Positions 1-9,584 of a stretch of DNA of 64,000 bases are shown one piece after another (positions within the stretch are counted from its first letter, which is position 1; the number at the start of each line of letters is the position of its first letter). The stretch spans positions 429,820 to 493,819 of the forward strand of contig NZ_JADEYS010000001.1 of assembly GCF_015209595.1 (NCBI RefSeq), in the 5' to 3' direction. The notes below the pieces were generated by a model. The model worked only from the letters and a program-made list of their open reading frames with translations. It had not been told where the DNA came from and did not search any database. This DNA is from Pontibacterium sinense (GTDB taxonomy: Bacteria; Pseudomonadota; Gammaproteobacteria; Pseudomonadales; Balneatricaceae). Position numbers and translations under genes: made by a program.

Positions 1-1138
1 TTGCTATGGCTTCGCCCGGGAAGTGGGCGCGCTTTTTTAACTTGCCAAACTGCGGAGCAATTAACATCTCTGTGACAAAAACACTGGCGAAAAACAGGCT
101 GGTAACGACCCAGACCCGGATTAGTTTTTTCATCCTGACGTCGGTTAGCAGGACGCCGGAAAAGACCATCAGCCACAGTGGCAGGAAGGTGAACAGAGGC
201 GTGCCCCACATGGAGCGCAGACGCATGCCTGTGGACAGTGATATCAGTAATGTGATGAACAGAGGGCCAAATGCGATCAGTGTCAGGAAGGTACGATTGG
301 CACGGAGCGAGGGCTCTGCAGATGATGATTGTTTACTCTCTCCCCTGATCAGCAGGAAGAAGGTCGGGAGCAGTATGATCAACACAGCCAGCTGAGAGAG
401 TCCAAACCGCAACGGGTTGATCAGATGGTCAGCCAGTGCTTTTTCGTTGCCACTGCCACGTGCTGCGCCGTAACGAATCGTACTGAAATCATGGTCTAGC
501 AGCCAGATCAGGTTAGGTAGCCATACCAGTACGGCGGCGATCAACGCTATATAAATGCCTTTCTGGCGCCAGAAAGGGCGTCCGGCAGGGGTCAGGAAAT
601 AACAGGCAACGCTTAGCAGTAGCACGACCGAGTAATACTTGGTCAGCATAGCCAGGCCGCTGCAAACCCCGAGCAGCGCCCAATCCCAAAGTCGGTTGTG
701 ATTGATAGCGCGAAATCCGAACATTACGGTCAGCGCCCAGATCGCCAGTTGTAGAATGTTCGGGTTAAATTCAGGTGTGAGATAGTTGTAATACGGGACC
801 AGTGTTAGCAGGAGTACTGCAACGAGCGCCGGTTGTTTGCCGAGAAAGGTTCGGCCTACGGCGTATTGCGCGCAGAATGCGGTGACCACCGCGATCTGGC
901 TGAGTAGAAATATCGGCCAGTTGCTGGCGGGTGATAGCAGCGTAATCGCGTAGGTCAGCCACGGTGCCAGCAGGGGGTGTTTATCGTAACCCAATTGCCA
1001 TTCTTGTCCCCAGGTCAGCCCCTCGACGACGTCTAAGTTTGCATTTGGCTGTAACAGTGTGGGTAACAAAAACCATAAAAGGCAATGTACACCTAAGGCG
1101 AGAAGCAACGTTCGATTGTAGCTGTGGGTGGCTGTCAT
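1..1138 (-). CDS. Family 39 glycosyltransferase (ArnT/PMT-like), C-terminus cut by window edge
   Basis: An open frame runs from an ATG at 1138 off the left edge, giving at least 379 residues without a stop. It is a polytopic membrane protein with many hydrophobic helices. The N-terminal part carries a charged first loop with D36 and E39, followed by a GYDKHP motif at 50-55. That arrangement is typical of the PMT/ArnT-like glycosyltransferase 39 group, which move sugars from polyprenyl-phosphate carriers on the periplasmic face. The last visible residues (HFPGEAIA) resemble the motif after the final helices of that family. The acceptor and sugar cannot be told from sequence. It lies 63 bp downstream of the GH9 gene on the same strand, so the two may be co-transcribed with a role in surface glycan assembly (inference). 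Confidence 0.8.
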   Translation of the reverse strand, partial: MTATHSYNRTLLLALGVHCLLWFLLPTLLQPNANLDVVEGLTWGQEWQLGYDKHPLLAPWLTYAITLLSPASNWPIFLLSQIAVVTAFCAQYAVGRTFLGKQPALVAVLLLTLVPYYNYLTPEFNPNILQLAIWALTVMFGFRAINHNRLWDWALLGVCSGLAMLTKYYSVVLLLSVACYFLTPAGRPFWRQKGIYIALIAAVLVWLPNLIWLLDHDFSTIRYGAARGSGNEKALADHLINPLRFGLSQLAVLIILLPTFFLLIRGESKQSSSAEPSLRANRTFLTLIAFGPLFITLLISLSTGMRLRSMWGTPLFTFLPLWLMVFSGVLLTDVRMKKLIRVWVVTSLFFASVFVTEMLIAPQFGKLKKRAHFPGEAIA

Positions 1139-1201
1139 ATTAACGACTCAATAAATGTGACTGCCCGACGTGTAGTTAACGCGCCGGGTGCCGAACCTCT
1201 A

Positions 1202-3553
1202 TCATTTGCGTGCAGCCAGATAACCCCAAACGTAGGCGTTAGGGCCAATCGTGGATTGCACGGTGAACTCGTTCAAAGGCGCAAAATCATATATATCGAA
1301 ATAGGCTTCTGCGGTTGGCCAAGATGCGTGATTTGGGTAGATCACTTTATCGAACTGCTTTGCGAGCCAATGTTCAAGCTGACGTTTGGTCTCCAGTGGT
1401 CCGTTGACGGTAATCCCTTCTGGAGGTTGTTGCGCGGATACACGCTGATCCTGGACCAGTGGGTGCTTGGGAGAGTTCTGTCCGATGCCCGTGGTGAAGG
1501 CCATATTCAGCGGATTAGCACCTGCCCCGTATTGGGTCGCCAGCAACACCGCATCAAGGTATTTCTGCTTGCCGGTAAGATAGTGTGCCCGAATCAGAGA
1601 TGAGGCCTCCGGTGCTGTCAGGTTACCCCATCCCAGCCACGCCCAGGGATTACGTTTAGTCCATTTGAATGCGGTCTGATCGCCGGTACGAATGCTCTGA
1701 TCAGCTTCCCGCAAGAGAGCCATTTCAGCGTTGCGCTTGATTAAAGAATCGGTTTTGTGGGTGTTTAGATACACGAACGCCGCATCAGTCTGATCGTGAT
1801 GCTTCCATTTTTTTAGCGGCGATGCTTTGTTGAAAACCGAGGTTTGTACGAATAAACGGTGCCATGTTTCATTGCCGGTAAGGCGGTACAATTCTGCTGC
1901 TGCAAGGTTGCGAGCGTCTTTCGCCTGATGGGGGAGGTTACGATACGCTCTTCGCGAATAAGCGTCTTCCGCCCAGTTCATCGCCTTAAGTGCTGAGGCT
2001 TTATAGGTTGCGGCCAATTCAGGCGCAAACGGCTTCAGAATGCGCGCGGCACGAGCCGCGACACCGGCATAGATATGGCTCGACCAAAAGCCAGGAGCAT
2101 AGGCTAGCAATGTTTGTGATTCCTGCCAGCTTCCTTCACCGTGTCTGGGGTGATCCATGGATTCAATACCCCCGCGAATACCGCCTTCCGGTGTTTGCAA
2201 ACGGCGGAAAAACTCTAGCCCCCAGAGCGCTTCATCTAACAGATCCGGCAAGTTATTACTCGATTCGGGCAGATTCAGATTAAGTCCGGCAAAGTACTGC
2301 GGATTCATCTCGATCAGTTCCAGCAATAGGCGGGTACTGTCCAGGTGCTGGATACGGCGGTCCCAGTCGCCCGCGTCCGCGTAACCTCCCCAGGCATTCT
2401 CGACCACCAGGGTGGTTTTTCCATTGATCAGATCGGAAAAATTATCCCGTGCGGTACCGCGTGCGTTGATGCCGTTCATCGTATCCATCAATGGCGTACG
2501 TGAGTGGTAAACCACAACACCATCAGCAGGGTGCATATTCCGTGGCCGACGGTATTGAGTGTACGGTGGTCCCAGTTCGATCCCGCTGCGCTGGTGGAAT
2601 AAGCCGCGAACGGATGTGGTGAACGCATCACCCCAGGCATTTTGGTTGATCGGGAAGCTATACGAGCAACCGACGCTTTTGACGCAAACCCGATACTCGC
2701 CTGCAGTTTTCAGCGCACTGAATTGCATCATATAAACATCGGCACTGGTGTAGTTCTGTTTATACGCATCTTCTGCTTCAAAGCGGGATTTGGAGAGTTC
2801 AGTTTTCCCGCGGTAAACAATCTGCTGCGTCTGATTGTTGATCACTGCAAACGGAAGACCATCGGTATACGGTTGGCCATCGCCGTTACCGCGCCACAAT
2901 GATAGAAAGGCGACTTTACGGTTGTCGTCCGGACGGAAACCAATTTGAGACACATGCACGGCTTCGCTACGTACATTGCGTGTGTTGTGCAGGTACGTTT
3001 GGCGGCTAATCGCACTGTTATTAAATTCGATTTCATATTGCGCACCTTCTTTGAGCGGTGCGGGTAGCTTCAGATACAGGTAGTGGGTGACGGGCCAATC
3101 AAATGCCCAGAACCCCGTGCGGGCCATATCGCTGGGGCGGCTTTTACGATAAATTGCGATGGGTTTTTTACCCGCACTATAATCCGAATCGTTGTCGGAG
3201 CGGATCAGATAGCTAGAGGCAGAATCTGCCCAGCGGGTGTTTAACGGTGCGCCCTGAAACTCATCAAACGGATAAAGCACGTCCTGTTTTGGTCCTACAA
3301 CGCTGCCGATGACCTGTTTACCCTGACGTACCCAGCGGTGCCTATCACGACTGTCATCCACCCAATCGATAATCCCTTTGTCGTAATACCGCTGAAGTGC
3401 CGGAATGCGCTTGCCGGCCTGAATCTCGATGCTGAGCACATCGGGCGCGACCGCTGAAATATGGGAGATATAGGGGAGATGGCTATTTGCACTCACAAAA
3501 GCGATGTGGCTGAGCCAGACAAGCGTTGCTGCAATAATCCGTATCATCTTCAA
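1202..3553 (-). CDS. Secreted glycoside hydrolase family 9 protein
   Basis: A 783-residue exported enzyme. Residues 1-22 form a signal peptide with a likely cut near VSA-N. A cellulase N-terminal immunoglobulin-like domain spans about 195-300 (VHVSQIGFRPDD at its start). The GH9 (alpha/alpha)6 catalytic domain fills the rest. It has the DAGD signature at 393-396, with the two aspartates that activate water in GH9, and a C-terminal NE pair with candidate general acid E762. Family members cleave beta-glucans, and some act on chitosan or GlcNAc oligomers; the substrate here is unknown. The frame opens with TTG at 3553, with GGA nine bases upstream. An in-frame ATG two codons later (3547) is an alternative. 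It lies 38 bp after epmB and just before the family 39 glycosyltransferase gene, all on the same strand, which favours glycan processing over biomass degradation. Confidence 0.85.
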   Translation of the reverse strand: MKMIRIIAATLVWLSHIAFVSANSHLPYISHISAVAPDVLSIEIQAGKRIPALQRYYDKGIIDWVDDSRDRHRWVRQGKQVIGSVVGPKQDVLYPFDEFQGAPLNTRWADSASSYLIRSDNDSDYSAGKKPIAIYRKSRPSDMARTGFWAFDWPVTHYLYLKLPAPLKEGAQYEIEFNNSAISRQTYLHNTRNVRSEAVHVSQIGFRPDDNRKVAFLSLWRGNGDGQPYTDGLPFAVINNQTQQIVYRGKTELSKSRFEAEDAYKQNYTSADVYMMQFSALKTAGEYRVCVKSVGCSYSFPINQNAWGDAFTTSVRGLFHQRSGIELGPPYTQYRRPRNMHPADGVVVYHSRTPLMDTMNGINARGTARDNFSDLINGKTTLVVENAWGGYADAGDWDRRIQHLDSTRLLLELIEMNPQYFAGLNLNLPESSNNLPDLLDEALWGLEFFRRLQTPEGGIRGGIESMDHPRHGEGSWQESQTLLAYAPGFWSSHIYAGVAARAARILKPFAPELAATYKASALKAMNWAEDAYSRRAYRNLPHQAKDARNLAAAELYRLTGNETWHRLFVQTSVFNKASPLKKWKHHDQTDAAFVYLNTHKTDSLIKRNAEMALLREADQSIRTGDQTAFKWTKRNPWAWLGWGNLTAPEASSLIRAHYLTGKQKYLDAVLLATQYGAGANPLNMAFTTGIGQNSPKHPLVQDQRVSAQQPPEGITVNGPLETKRQLEHWLAKQFDKVIYPNHASWPTAEAYFDIYDFAPLNEFTVQSTIGPNAYVWGYLAARK

Positions 3554-3591
3554 GGTATATCCGTTGCTGAACCTGAGGTCTTATTCTTCCA

Positions 3592-4602
3592 TTAACTGGT
3601 GACAGTTGGTAGTACGGTTTTAGACGGACGATCAGGGATCTCCCGTGCTAGCTTCGGTACCAGATAACCGGGCAGCTGGGCCTGTAGCTGGGCGACCAGG
3701 TTTTGGGCCTCAGCATCAGGAATATCAAAGTGTGCTGCACCGTCTACCGGATCAAGTACAAAGAGGTAATAGGGCAGAACGCCCCAGTCAAACAGTGATT
3801 CGTTCAGATGCTTTAGTGCGTGGACTGAGTCGTTAATGCCTCGCAGCAGTACCGCCTGGTTGAGCAGGGTGATATGCGCATCACGCAGCGCATTTAATGC
3901 CCGGCCAACAGTGTCGTCGATCTCGTTTCCGTGGTTGACGTGTAACACGAGCGTTGTCTGCAGGCGATTTTTACCCAGAATGCCGAGCAATTCAGGGGTC
4001 ACGCGCTCTGGGATGACAACGGGCAGGCGACTATGGATGCGTAGCCGCTTCAGATGGCTAATTGTACTTAGATCATTCACCAGCCGCTGTAAGCGATTAT
4101 CGGAAACGGCAAGAGGATCACCCCCGGAGAGGATGACCTCTTCAATGCTGCTGTCAGCCCGAAGGTAGTTGAGCATAGTCTGCCATTGCTCGGGGCCTAA
4201 ACGGTTCTCATCGTACGGGAAATGACGACGGAAACAGTATCGGCAGTTGATGGCACACGCGCCGGTCATAATCAGTAGCACCCGGCCTTTATATTTGTGG
4301 ACGATGCCCTGATGTGGATTGTACTGGGCTTCTGATAAAGGATCGGCGACAAATCCGGTGACCTTTTGCGTTTCTGCAACAAGCGGCAGGACCTGTTTCA
4401 ACAATGGATCATCCGGATTGCCTTTCTCAATTCTACGCAGATAAGGCATTGGTACTCGTAAGGGAAAGCCTTTTGCTGCTTTCCGGGCCGGAGCTACCAG
4501 AGTCTCGGGCAGATCCAGCAATCGGATCAGCTCGGCAGGGTCATCAATGGTATGGCTGAGCAGCTGTTGCCAGCTGTCTAGGGAGGTCACCGGAAGATTC
4601 AT
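3592..4602 (-). CDS. epmB: EF-P beta-lysylation protein EpmB (lysine 2,3-aminomutase)
   Basis: A 336-residue radical SAM enzyme. It converts (S)-alpha-lysine to (R)-beta-lysine, which EpmA then ligates to elongation factor P. The radical SAM cluster motif is CAINCRYC, with cysteines at 116, 120 and 123, followed by RRHFPY as in the lysine aminomutase family. Length matches E. coli EpmB (about 340). It lacks the long C-terminal extension of clostridial lysine 2,3-aminomutases. It is divergent from efp across 165 bp, and epmA follows efp, so the complete modification pathway sits in one locus. Confidence 0.95.
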   Translation of the reverse strand: MNLPVTSLDSWQQLLSHTIDDPAELIRLLDLPETLVAPARKAAKGFPLRVPMPYLRRIEKGNPDDPLLKQVLPLVAETQKVTGFVADPLSEAQYNPHQGIVHKYKGRVLLIMTGACAINCRYCFRRHFPYDENRLGPEQWQTMLNYLRADSSIEEVILSGGDPLAVSDNRLQRLVNDLSTISHLKRLRIHSRLPVVIPERVTPELLGILGKNRLQTTLVLHVNHGNEIDDTVGRALNALRDAHITLLNQAVLLRGINDSVHALKHLNESLFDWGVLPYYLFVLDPVDGAAHFDIPDAEAQNLVAQLQAQLPGYLVPKLAREIPDRPSKTVLPTVTS

Positions 4603-4767
4603 GATGGGGAAAACAGGCCGCAGGGTGCAGTGAAAGTTGCTCGCATTCTCCTTTCAAGTAGAATAACTGTCAATTCTGGTGCCGGAACCCACTGTCGCAA
4701 CTTGCAATTGCAGCAGAATGTCCCGAAATAGCGCCGCTATCCAGCTTTAACAGATATTGAGACAGTC

Positions 4768-5331
4768 ATGGCAAATTACTCTACTAACCAGTTCAAAAAC
4801 GGCCTGAAGGTAATGATCGACGGTGATCCATGTAACATGGTGGATGTCGAGTTCGTAAAACCGGGTAAAGGACAGGCGTTCACCCGTGTTAAATTGAAAA
4901 ACTTGCTGTCTGGTCGTATTTGGGAACGTACCTTCAAATCTGGCGAAAGCGTAGAAGGCGCTGACGTAATGGAAACAGATATGGAGTATCTCTACAGCGA
5001 TGGCGAAATGTGGCACTTCATGGATCCCGCTTCTTTTGAGCAGGTGGCTGCTGATTCAACGGCTGTAGGTGATTCTTACAAGTGGCTGAAGGAGCAGAAC
5101 AGCGTCATGATCACGTTGTTCAACAACAACCCAATCTCTGTGACGCCGTCTAACTTCGTTGAGCTGGAAGTGACGGAAACAGATCCAGGTCTGAAAGGTG
5201 ATACTGCGCAGGGTGGTTCTAAACCGGCAACGCTGAGCACGGGTGCTGTTGTACGTGTACCACTGTTTATCAACACCGGTGATGTACTGAAGATTGATAC
5301 GCGTACTGGTGATTACGTATCCCGCGCATAA
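4768..5331 (+). CDS. efp: Elongation factor P
   Basis: A 187-residue translation factor that relieves ribosome stalling at polyproline runs. It has the KOW-like N-terminal domain and two OB domains. The modified loop is [11 protein letters not shown], with the acceptor lysine at K34 exactly as in E. coli, so it is the beta-lysylated type. This fits the neighbouring epmA and epmB. Length equals the family norm (185-190). The gene is followed by a strong terminator-like hairpin at 5349-5374, before epmA. Confidence 0.98.
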   Translation: MANYSTNQFKNGLKVMIDGDPCNMVDVEFVKPGKGQAFTRVKLKNLLSGRIWERTFKSGESVEGADVMETDMEYLYSDGEMWHFMDPASFEQVAADSTAVGDSYKWLKEQNSVMITLFNNNPISVTPSNFVELEVTETDPGLKGDTAQGGSKPATLSTGAVVRVPLFINTGDVLKIDTRTGDYVSRA

Positions 5332-5348
5332 CCGCTGGACACTGAAAG

Positions 5349-5374
5349 AAAACGGCAGCTTAGGCTGCCGTTTT
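5349..5374 (+). terminator. Intrinsic terminator after efp
   Basis: An 11-bp perfect stem (AAAACGGCAGC with GCTGCCGTTTT) and a TTAG loop, with the T-run inside the 3' arm. It lies 17 bp after the efp stop. It may only attenuate transcription into epmA, which starts 23 bp later. Confidence 0.8.
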
Positions 5375-5397
5375 GCGTTTCAGGCAGATAGAGAACG

Positions 5398-6384
5398 ATG
5401 ATGACGATAAATCCCGATCACTGGCAGCCTGCGGCTAGCATAGATAATTTACGTCAGCGGGCGGCCATCGTGGCGAAAATCCGTACGTTTTTTGCGGACA
5501 GAGATGTGATGGAAGTGGATATGCCGCTGATGTCCCAGTGTGCGGTCAGCGATCCCTTTATCGATACGATCGAAACGCGGTATGCCGACTATGTGGGCGC
5601 GGAAAGTTATCCACTGTATCTGCAAACCTCGCCGGAATATGCGATGAAACGGTTGCTTGCAGCGGGTAGCGGTGCGATCTATCAGCTTGGTAAAGCCTTC
5701 CGTAATGGCGAGTCCGGTAGTCGACGTCACAATCCTGAATTCACCATGCTGGAGTGGTATCGACCGGATTTTAACGATCAGATGCTGATGGATGAAGTAG
5801 AGGCTTTGGTCTGTCCAATATTGGGTTTTGAAGCGGTCGAACGTCAGAGTTATGCACAGATCTTTCAGCAATACCTGGGATTTGATCCACACTCTGTATC
5901 GCTGAATCAGCTGGTGGCTGAAACCCGACAGCATATCGATATTGATCTTAACGATGATGACCGGGATACGTGGTTGAATCTACTGATGTCCCACGTGATC
6001 GAGCCAAAAATGACTGAGCGGAATGCGGTGTTTGTCTATGATTATCCCGCGTCACAGGCTGCGCTGGCTCAAGTACGGGTTGATGCTGAAGGGCGTCCGG
6101 TTGCTGCGCGGTTTGAATTGTTTGTGAAAGGCATCGAGTTAGCCAATGGCTATCACGAGTTAACGGATGCAGAAGAGCAGAAACGTCGTCTGTTGAGTGA
6201 TCAGAAGGTTCGTTCACAACTGGGATTGCCGCAGCGTCCTCTGGAGATGCGGTTGGTGAGCGCGTTGCGTGCAGGGATACCCGATTGTGCCGGAGTCGCG
6301 TTGGGTGTGGATCGACTTATTATGCTGGCACTGGGTGTCGCGTCGATTCAAGAAGTGATCGCTTTTCCCGTTGAGCGGGCCTGA
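5398..6384 (+). CDS. epmA: EF-P (R)-beta-lysine ligase EpmA
   Basis: A 328-residue class II lysyl-tRNA-synthetase paralogue without the anticodon-binding domain. It adenylates (R)-beta-lysine and transfers it to K34 of EF-P. The class II motifs are visible: FRNGESG..HNPEFTMLEWYR near 100-120 (motif 2) and GVALGVDRLIMLALG near the C-terminus (motif 3). Length matches E. coli EpmA (325). Two tandem ATGs (5398 and 5401) are both possible starts. The adjoining efp and epmB support the assignment. Confidence 0.96.
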   Translation: MMTINPDHWQPAASIDNLRQRAAIVAKIRTFFADRDVMEVDMPLMSQCAVSDPFIDTIETRYADYVGAESYPLYLQTSPEYAMKRLLAAGSGAIYQLGKAFRNGESGSRRHNPEFTMLEWYRPDFNDQMLMDEVEALVCPILGFEAVERQSYAQIFQQYLGFDPHSVSLNQLVAETRQHIDIDLNDDDRDTWLNLLMSHVIEPKMTERNAVFVYDYPASQAALAQVRVDAEGRPVAARFELFVKGIELANGYHELTDAEEQKRRLLSDQKVRSQLGLPQRPLEMRLVSALRAGIPDCAGVALGVDRLIMLALGVASIQEVIAFPVERA

Positions 6385-6411
6385 GCTCTGAGCTGCCAAT
6401 ACCAATTTGTG

Positions 6412-6438
6412 AAAAGGCCAGCCTATCGCTGGCCTTTT
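6412..6438. terminator. Bidirectional terminator between epmA and the PatB-like gene
   Basis: An 11-bp perfect stem AAAAGGCCAGC/GCTGGCCTTTT with a 5-base loop. It has A-runs and T-runs on both sides and lies between two convergent genes, so it can serve both strands. Confidence 0.85.
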
Positions 6439-6469
6439 GCTCTTTGTGCGTATTTCAGCTCGGTCTGTA

Positions 6470-7621
6470 TCAGGCAGGAAGTTCGCCCAGAATAGCGCGT
6501 CGAATACGTTTGACCGCTTCTTCGAGCAGTTCCCGGCGACAGCCAAAGTTGAGTCGCATAAATCGATCGTCCCCGAAATCTCTACCCGGCGACAAACCAA
6601 CGCCAGCCTGTTCAAAGAAGTGAGCAGGGTTCTCAAGTTTGGCACCCGACACATCGATCCATGCCAGATAAGTCGCTTCTATCGGCGCCAGCTTTAAGCC
6701 TGGAATCTTGTTGATCTCGCGCACCAGGTAATCCCGGTTACGGCGCAGATAATCGAGCTGTTGTGCATTCCACGCATCGCCATCTTTATAGGCGGCGATT
6801 GCTGCGGTGAAGCCCAGCAGGTTGACGTCTGGCACGATCCCTTTCATCTGGCGCAGGAACTGCTGACGTAACTGACGATCAGGGATAATGGCGAAGGAGC
6901 AGGCAAGACCGGCAATATTATACGTTTTGCTCGGTGCCATCAGGGTAATGCTGCGTGCGGCGATGTCGTCGTTTAGTGAACCCAGAGGAATATGGCTGAG
7001 GCCCGCTTCCAGAATCAGATCGCAGTGGATCTCATCGGAGCAGACAACCAGATCATGTTTGACAGCGATATTCGCCAACGCTTCCAGTTCTTCGCGTCGA
7101 TATACGGCTCCGCCCGGGTTGTGAGGGTTGCAGAACAGCAGCAGTTTAGACTCGGGGGTGATGGCGGCTTCGAGTGCTGCCAGGTCCAGCGTCCAGCGGT
7201 TGTTCTTTTCGCTCAGAGGTACGGACACCAGCTGGCGCTGGGACAGGCGTGGTGACGACATGAAAGGCGGATATACCGGTTTTGGGGAAAATACCTGATC
7301 ATCGGTTTCCCCCACTGCACGGCATGCCAGATTGAGACCGCAAACCAGGCCGGGTAACCATACCAGCCAATCTTTCTCGATCGTCCAGTTATAAAGATTT
7401 TGCATCCTTTCGATGACCAGTCTATCCAGCTCATCCGGTGTATTGGTGTAACCAAACACGCCGTGATCGATTCGCTCATGGAGTGCTTTGGCAATGGCCG
7501 GAGGTGACATGAAATCTGTATCAGCGACCCACATCGGCAGCACGTCACTATCGTGGTATTTTTCCCACTTCAGACTGGACGTATTGCTGCGATCAATTGG
7601 ACGGTCAAATTGGGTTGCCAT
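6470..7621 (-). CDS. MalY/PatB-family PLP-dependent C-S lyase (cystathionine beta-lyase-like)
   Basis: A 383-residue fold-type I aminotransferase-like enzyme. The N-terminal block LPMWVADTDFMSPPAI and the HGVFGYT segment are hallmarks of the MalY/PatB subgroup, which cleave carbon-sulfur bonds of cystathionine and cysteine conjugates and release pyruvate, ammonia and a thiol. The cofactor lysine lies in APSKTYNIAGL. N-terminal CNPHNPGG and C-terminal RLNFGCRR (arginine binding the substrate carboxylate) are present. It is divergent from leuA and ends at a shared terminator. The physiological substrate is not evident from the context. Confidence 0.85.
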   Translation of the reverse strand: MATQFDRPIDRSNTSSLKWEKYHDSDVLPMWVADTDFMSPPAIAKALHERIDHGVFGYTNTPDELDRLVIERMQNLYNWTIEKDWLVWLPGLVCGLNLACRAVGETDDQVFSPKPVYPPFMSSPRLSQRQLVSVPLSEKNNRWTLDLAALEAAITPESKLLLFCNPHNPGGAVYRREELEALANIAVKHDLVVCSDEIHCDLILEAGLSHIPLGSLNDDIAARSITLMAPSKTYNIAGLACSFAIIPDRQLRQQFLRQMKGIVPDVNLLGFTAAIAAYKDGDAWNAQQLDYLRRNRDYLVREINKIPGLKLAPIEATYLAWIDVSGAKLENPAHFFEQAGVGLSPGRDFGDDRFMRLNFGCRRELLEEAVKRIRRAILGELPA

Positions 7622-7694
7622 CGGTTGTAGTTCCTGTGCTGTTGAACGTTCAAGACATGGTTTTTTTACACGCTGTCATTGTAGCCATACAGGC

Positions 7695-7722
7695 TTGCAA
7701 ATGGCTAACGGCACGTTATAGT
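7695..7722 (+). promoter_or_regulatory. Candidate sigma70 promoter for the leuA leader
   Basis: A -35-like TTGCAA (7695-7700) and a -10-like TATAGT (7717-7722) are separated by 16 bp. They would start a transcript near 7729, about 35 nt before the candidate leader peptide and 250 nt before leuA. Assigned by eye. Confidence 0.45.
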
Positions 7723-7763
7723 ACGTGGTCATAATATAAACCAAAAAACCGCATAGAACGGCC

Positions 7764-7871
7764 ATGCAAAATTCAGGGTCCAGCCAGACAAGCAGTTCAT
7801 CCGGTACGCATTACGCGGCCGCGACTCCTCTCTACCTGTCTCCTCTATCGGCCCTGCTACGACTGCCGTAA
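7764..7871 (+). CDS. Candidate Leu-rich leader peptide upstream of leuA
   Basis: A 35-codon frame from ATG at 7764 to TAA at 7871. Its first half is rich in Ser. The last 13 sense codons hold six leucines (TPLYLSPLSALLRLP), two of them the rare codon CTA, right before the stop. The stop codon lies in a short hairpin, CTGCC-GTAA-GGCAG (7863-7876). Leu-codon clusters ahead of leucine biosynthesis genes are classic for ribosome-mediated attenuation. I see no convincing terminator stem before the T-rich stretch at about 7907-7919, so the mechanism is unproven. The ribosome site is weak (GAACGG). Confidence 0.4.
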   Translation: MQNSGSSQTSSSSGTHYAAATPLYLSPLSALLRLP

Positions 7872-7930
7872 GGCAGTATACTTTCCATATAACACCGTCT
7901 TTCTCCGTTTTTTAGTTTTTAACATATTCC

Positions 7931-7980
7931 GCGTCACGTTTAATCCTAAACGGTACGCAAATCAGATTTGGAGCATCTCC
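7931..7980 (+). promoter_or_regulatory. Hairpin and SD-sequestering repeat ahead of leuA
   Basis: Within the 360-bp gap between the PatB-like gene and leuA, a stem-loop pairs GCGT and CGTTTA (7931-7942) with TAAACG and ACGC (7947-7958) across a 2x2 internal loop. Just after it, the leuA Shine-Dalgarno GGAG (7970-7973) can pair with CTCC (7977-7980) over three bases. Both could tune leuA translation; this is inference from pairing only. Confidence 0.3.
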
Positions 7981-7981
7981 G

Positions 7982-9523
7982 ATGAGTGACAACAATCGCG
8001 TCATTATTTTTGATACCACATTGCGTGATGGTGAACAGAGCCCCGGCGCGTCCATGACTAAAGACGAAAAGCTGCGGGTGGCTAAGCAGCTTGAGAAGAT
8101 GCGTGTGGATGTGATCGAGGCTGGCTTTGCGATTGCCAGCCCGGGTGACTTCGAATCTGTCCAGTCTATTGCGAATACTGTGAAAGACAGCACAGTATGT
8201 TCCCTGTCCCGTGCCCTGAATGCAGACATTGATCGTGCCGGTGAAGCGCTGGCCAATGCGAACTCAGGTCGTATTCACACCTTTATCGCCACATCACCGA
8301 TTCACATGAAGTACAAACTTCAGATGAACCCGGATCAGGTGGTTGAGCAGGCCGTCCATGCGGTGAAGCGGGCACGTAACCTGATTGATGACGTCGAATT
8401 CTCGCTGGAAGATGCCAGTCGTTCTGAGCTGGACTTCATGTGCCGGATCATCGAAGAGGTGATTAAAGCGGGTGCTCGAACCATTAACATTCCCGATACG
8501 GTGGGTTACGCGGTACCGGAAGAGTTTGGGCACACGATTGGTCAGTTGATTCAGCGGATTCCGAATGCGGATCAGGCGATCTTCTCTGTTCACTGTCACA
8601 ATGACTTGGGTCTGGCGGTGGCGAACTCCCTGGCAGCGGTTCAGGCCGGTGCACGTCAGGTTGAGTGTACGATTAACGGATTGGGTGAACGTGCGGGCAA
8701 TGCGTCGCTGGAAGAACTTGTCATGGCTATCCGTACCCGTCATGACCGTCTGGGTGTGACCACTGGCTTGGATACGACACAGATCGTTCCAGCATCCCGT
8801 TTGGTATCCAGCGTAACCGGTTTCCCAGTACAGCCGAACAAAGCGATTGTTGGCGCAAACGCCTTTGCGCACGAATCCGGTATCCATCAGGACGGTGTCC
8901 TGAAGCACCGTGAAACCTACGAAATCATGACCGCACAGGATGTGGGTTGGAAAACCAACCGTATGGTCATGGGTAAGCATTCTGGTCGTGCCGCTTTCCG
9001 TAGCCGATTGGAAGAACTGGGTACTACGCTGTCTTCCGATAAAGAGCTGAATGATGCATTTGCACGTTTTAAAGAGCTGGCGGACAAAAAGCATGAGATC
9101 TTCGACGAAGATCTGGTGGCCTTAGTTAGTGATACACGGGCGACAGCCAGCAGCGAGAAATTTAAGCTGAGCAGTATTTCCGTGACTTCACAGACCGGTG
9201 AAACGCCAGTGGCAAAAGTTGTCATGATGATTGATGACGAAGAGCAAAGTGCTGAAGCAGCGGGCAGTGGTCCGGTGGATGCAGCCTTTAAAGCGATTGA
9301 AGCGATCGCTAACTCGGGTGCCAGTCTGCAGATTTATTCCGTTAATGCCGTCACCGAAGGCACTGACTCGCAGGGTGAAGTTACCGTACGTCTTGAGAAC
9401 GGTGGTCGTATCGTGAATGGTCTGGGGGCTGACCTCGATGTTATTATCGCATCGGCCAAGGCATACGTGCATGCTCTGAATATGCTGGATGCCAACATCC
9501 AGAAAGCACACCCACAGGTATAA
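7982..9523 (+). CDS. leuA: 2-isopropylmalate synthase
   Basis: A 513-residue enzyme that condenses acetyl-CoA with 2-oxoisovalerate, the first committed step of leucine synthesis. The catalytic TIM barrel begins with [13 protein letters not shown], the DRE-TIM signature. The metal-binding HCHNDLG and GNASLEE motifs follow. A C-terminal LeuA regulatory domain (about 390-510), which normally binds leucine for feedback inhibition, is complete. Length matches the short gammaproteobacterial LeuA type (about 515). The start is the ATG 8 bases after GGAG. It appears monocistronic with a long regulated leader; leuBCD are not in this window. Confidence 0.97.
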   Translation: MSDNNRVIIFDTTLRDGEQSPGASMTKDEKLRVAKQLEKMRVDVIEAGFAIASPGDFESVQSIANTVKDSTVCSLSRALNADIDRAGEALANANSGRIHTFIATSPIHMKYKLQMNPDQVVEQAVHAVKRARNLIDDVEFSLEDASRSELDFMCRIIEEVIKAGARTINIPDTVGYAVPEEFGHTIGQLIQRIPNADQAIFSVHCHNDLGLAVANSLAAVQAGARQVECTINGLGERAGNASLEELVMAIRTRHDRLGVTTGLDTTQIVPASRLVSSVTGFPVQPNKAIVGANAFAHESGIHQDGVLKHRETYEIMTAQDVGWKTNRMVMGKHSGRAAFRSRLEELGTTLSSDKELNDAFARFKELADKKHEIFDEDLVALVSDTRATASSEKFKLSSISVTSQTGETPVAKVVMMIDDEEQSAEAAGSGPVDAAFKAIEAIANSGASLQIYSVNAVTEGTDSQGEVTVRLENGGRIVNGLGADLDVIIASAKAYVHALNMLDANIQKAHPQV

Positions 9524-9584
9524 CGTCTTTAAACGGTAGGAGGCCATCTCTTGCCACAGGCTATGAATGGCAGGAGCGGTAGTC

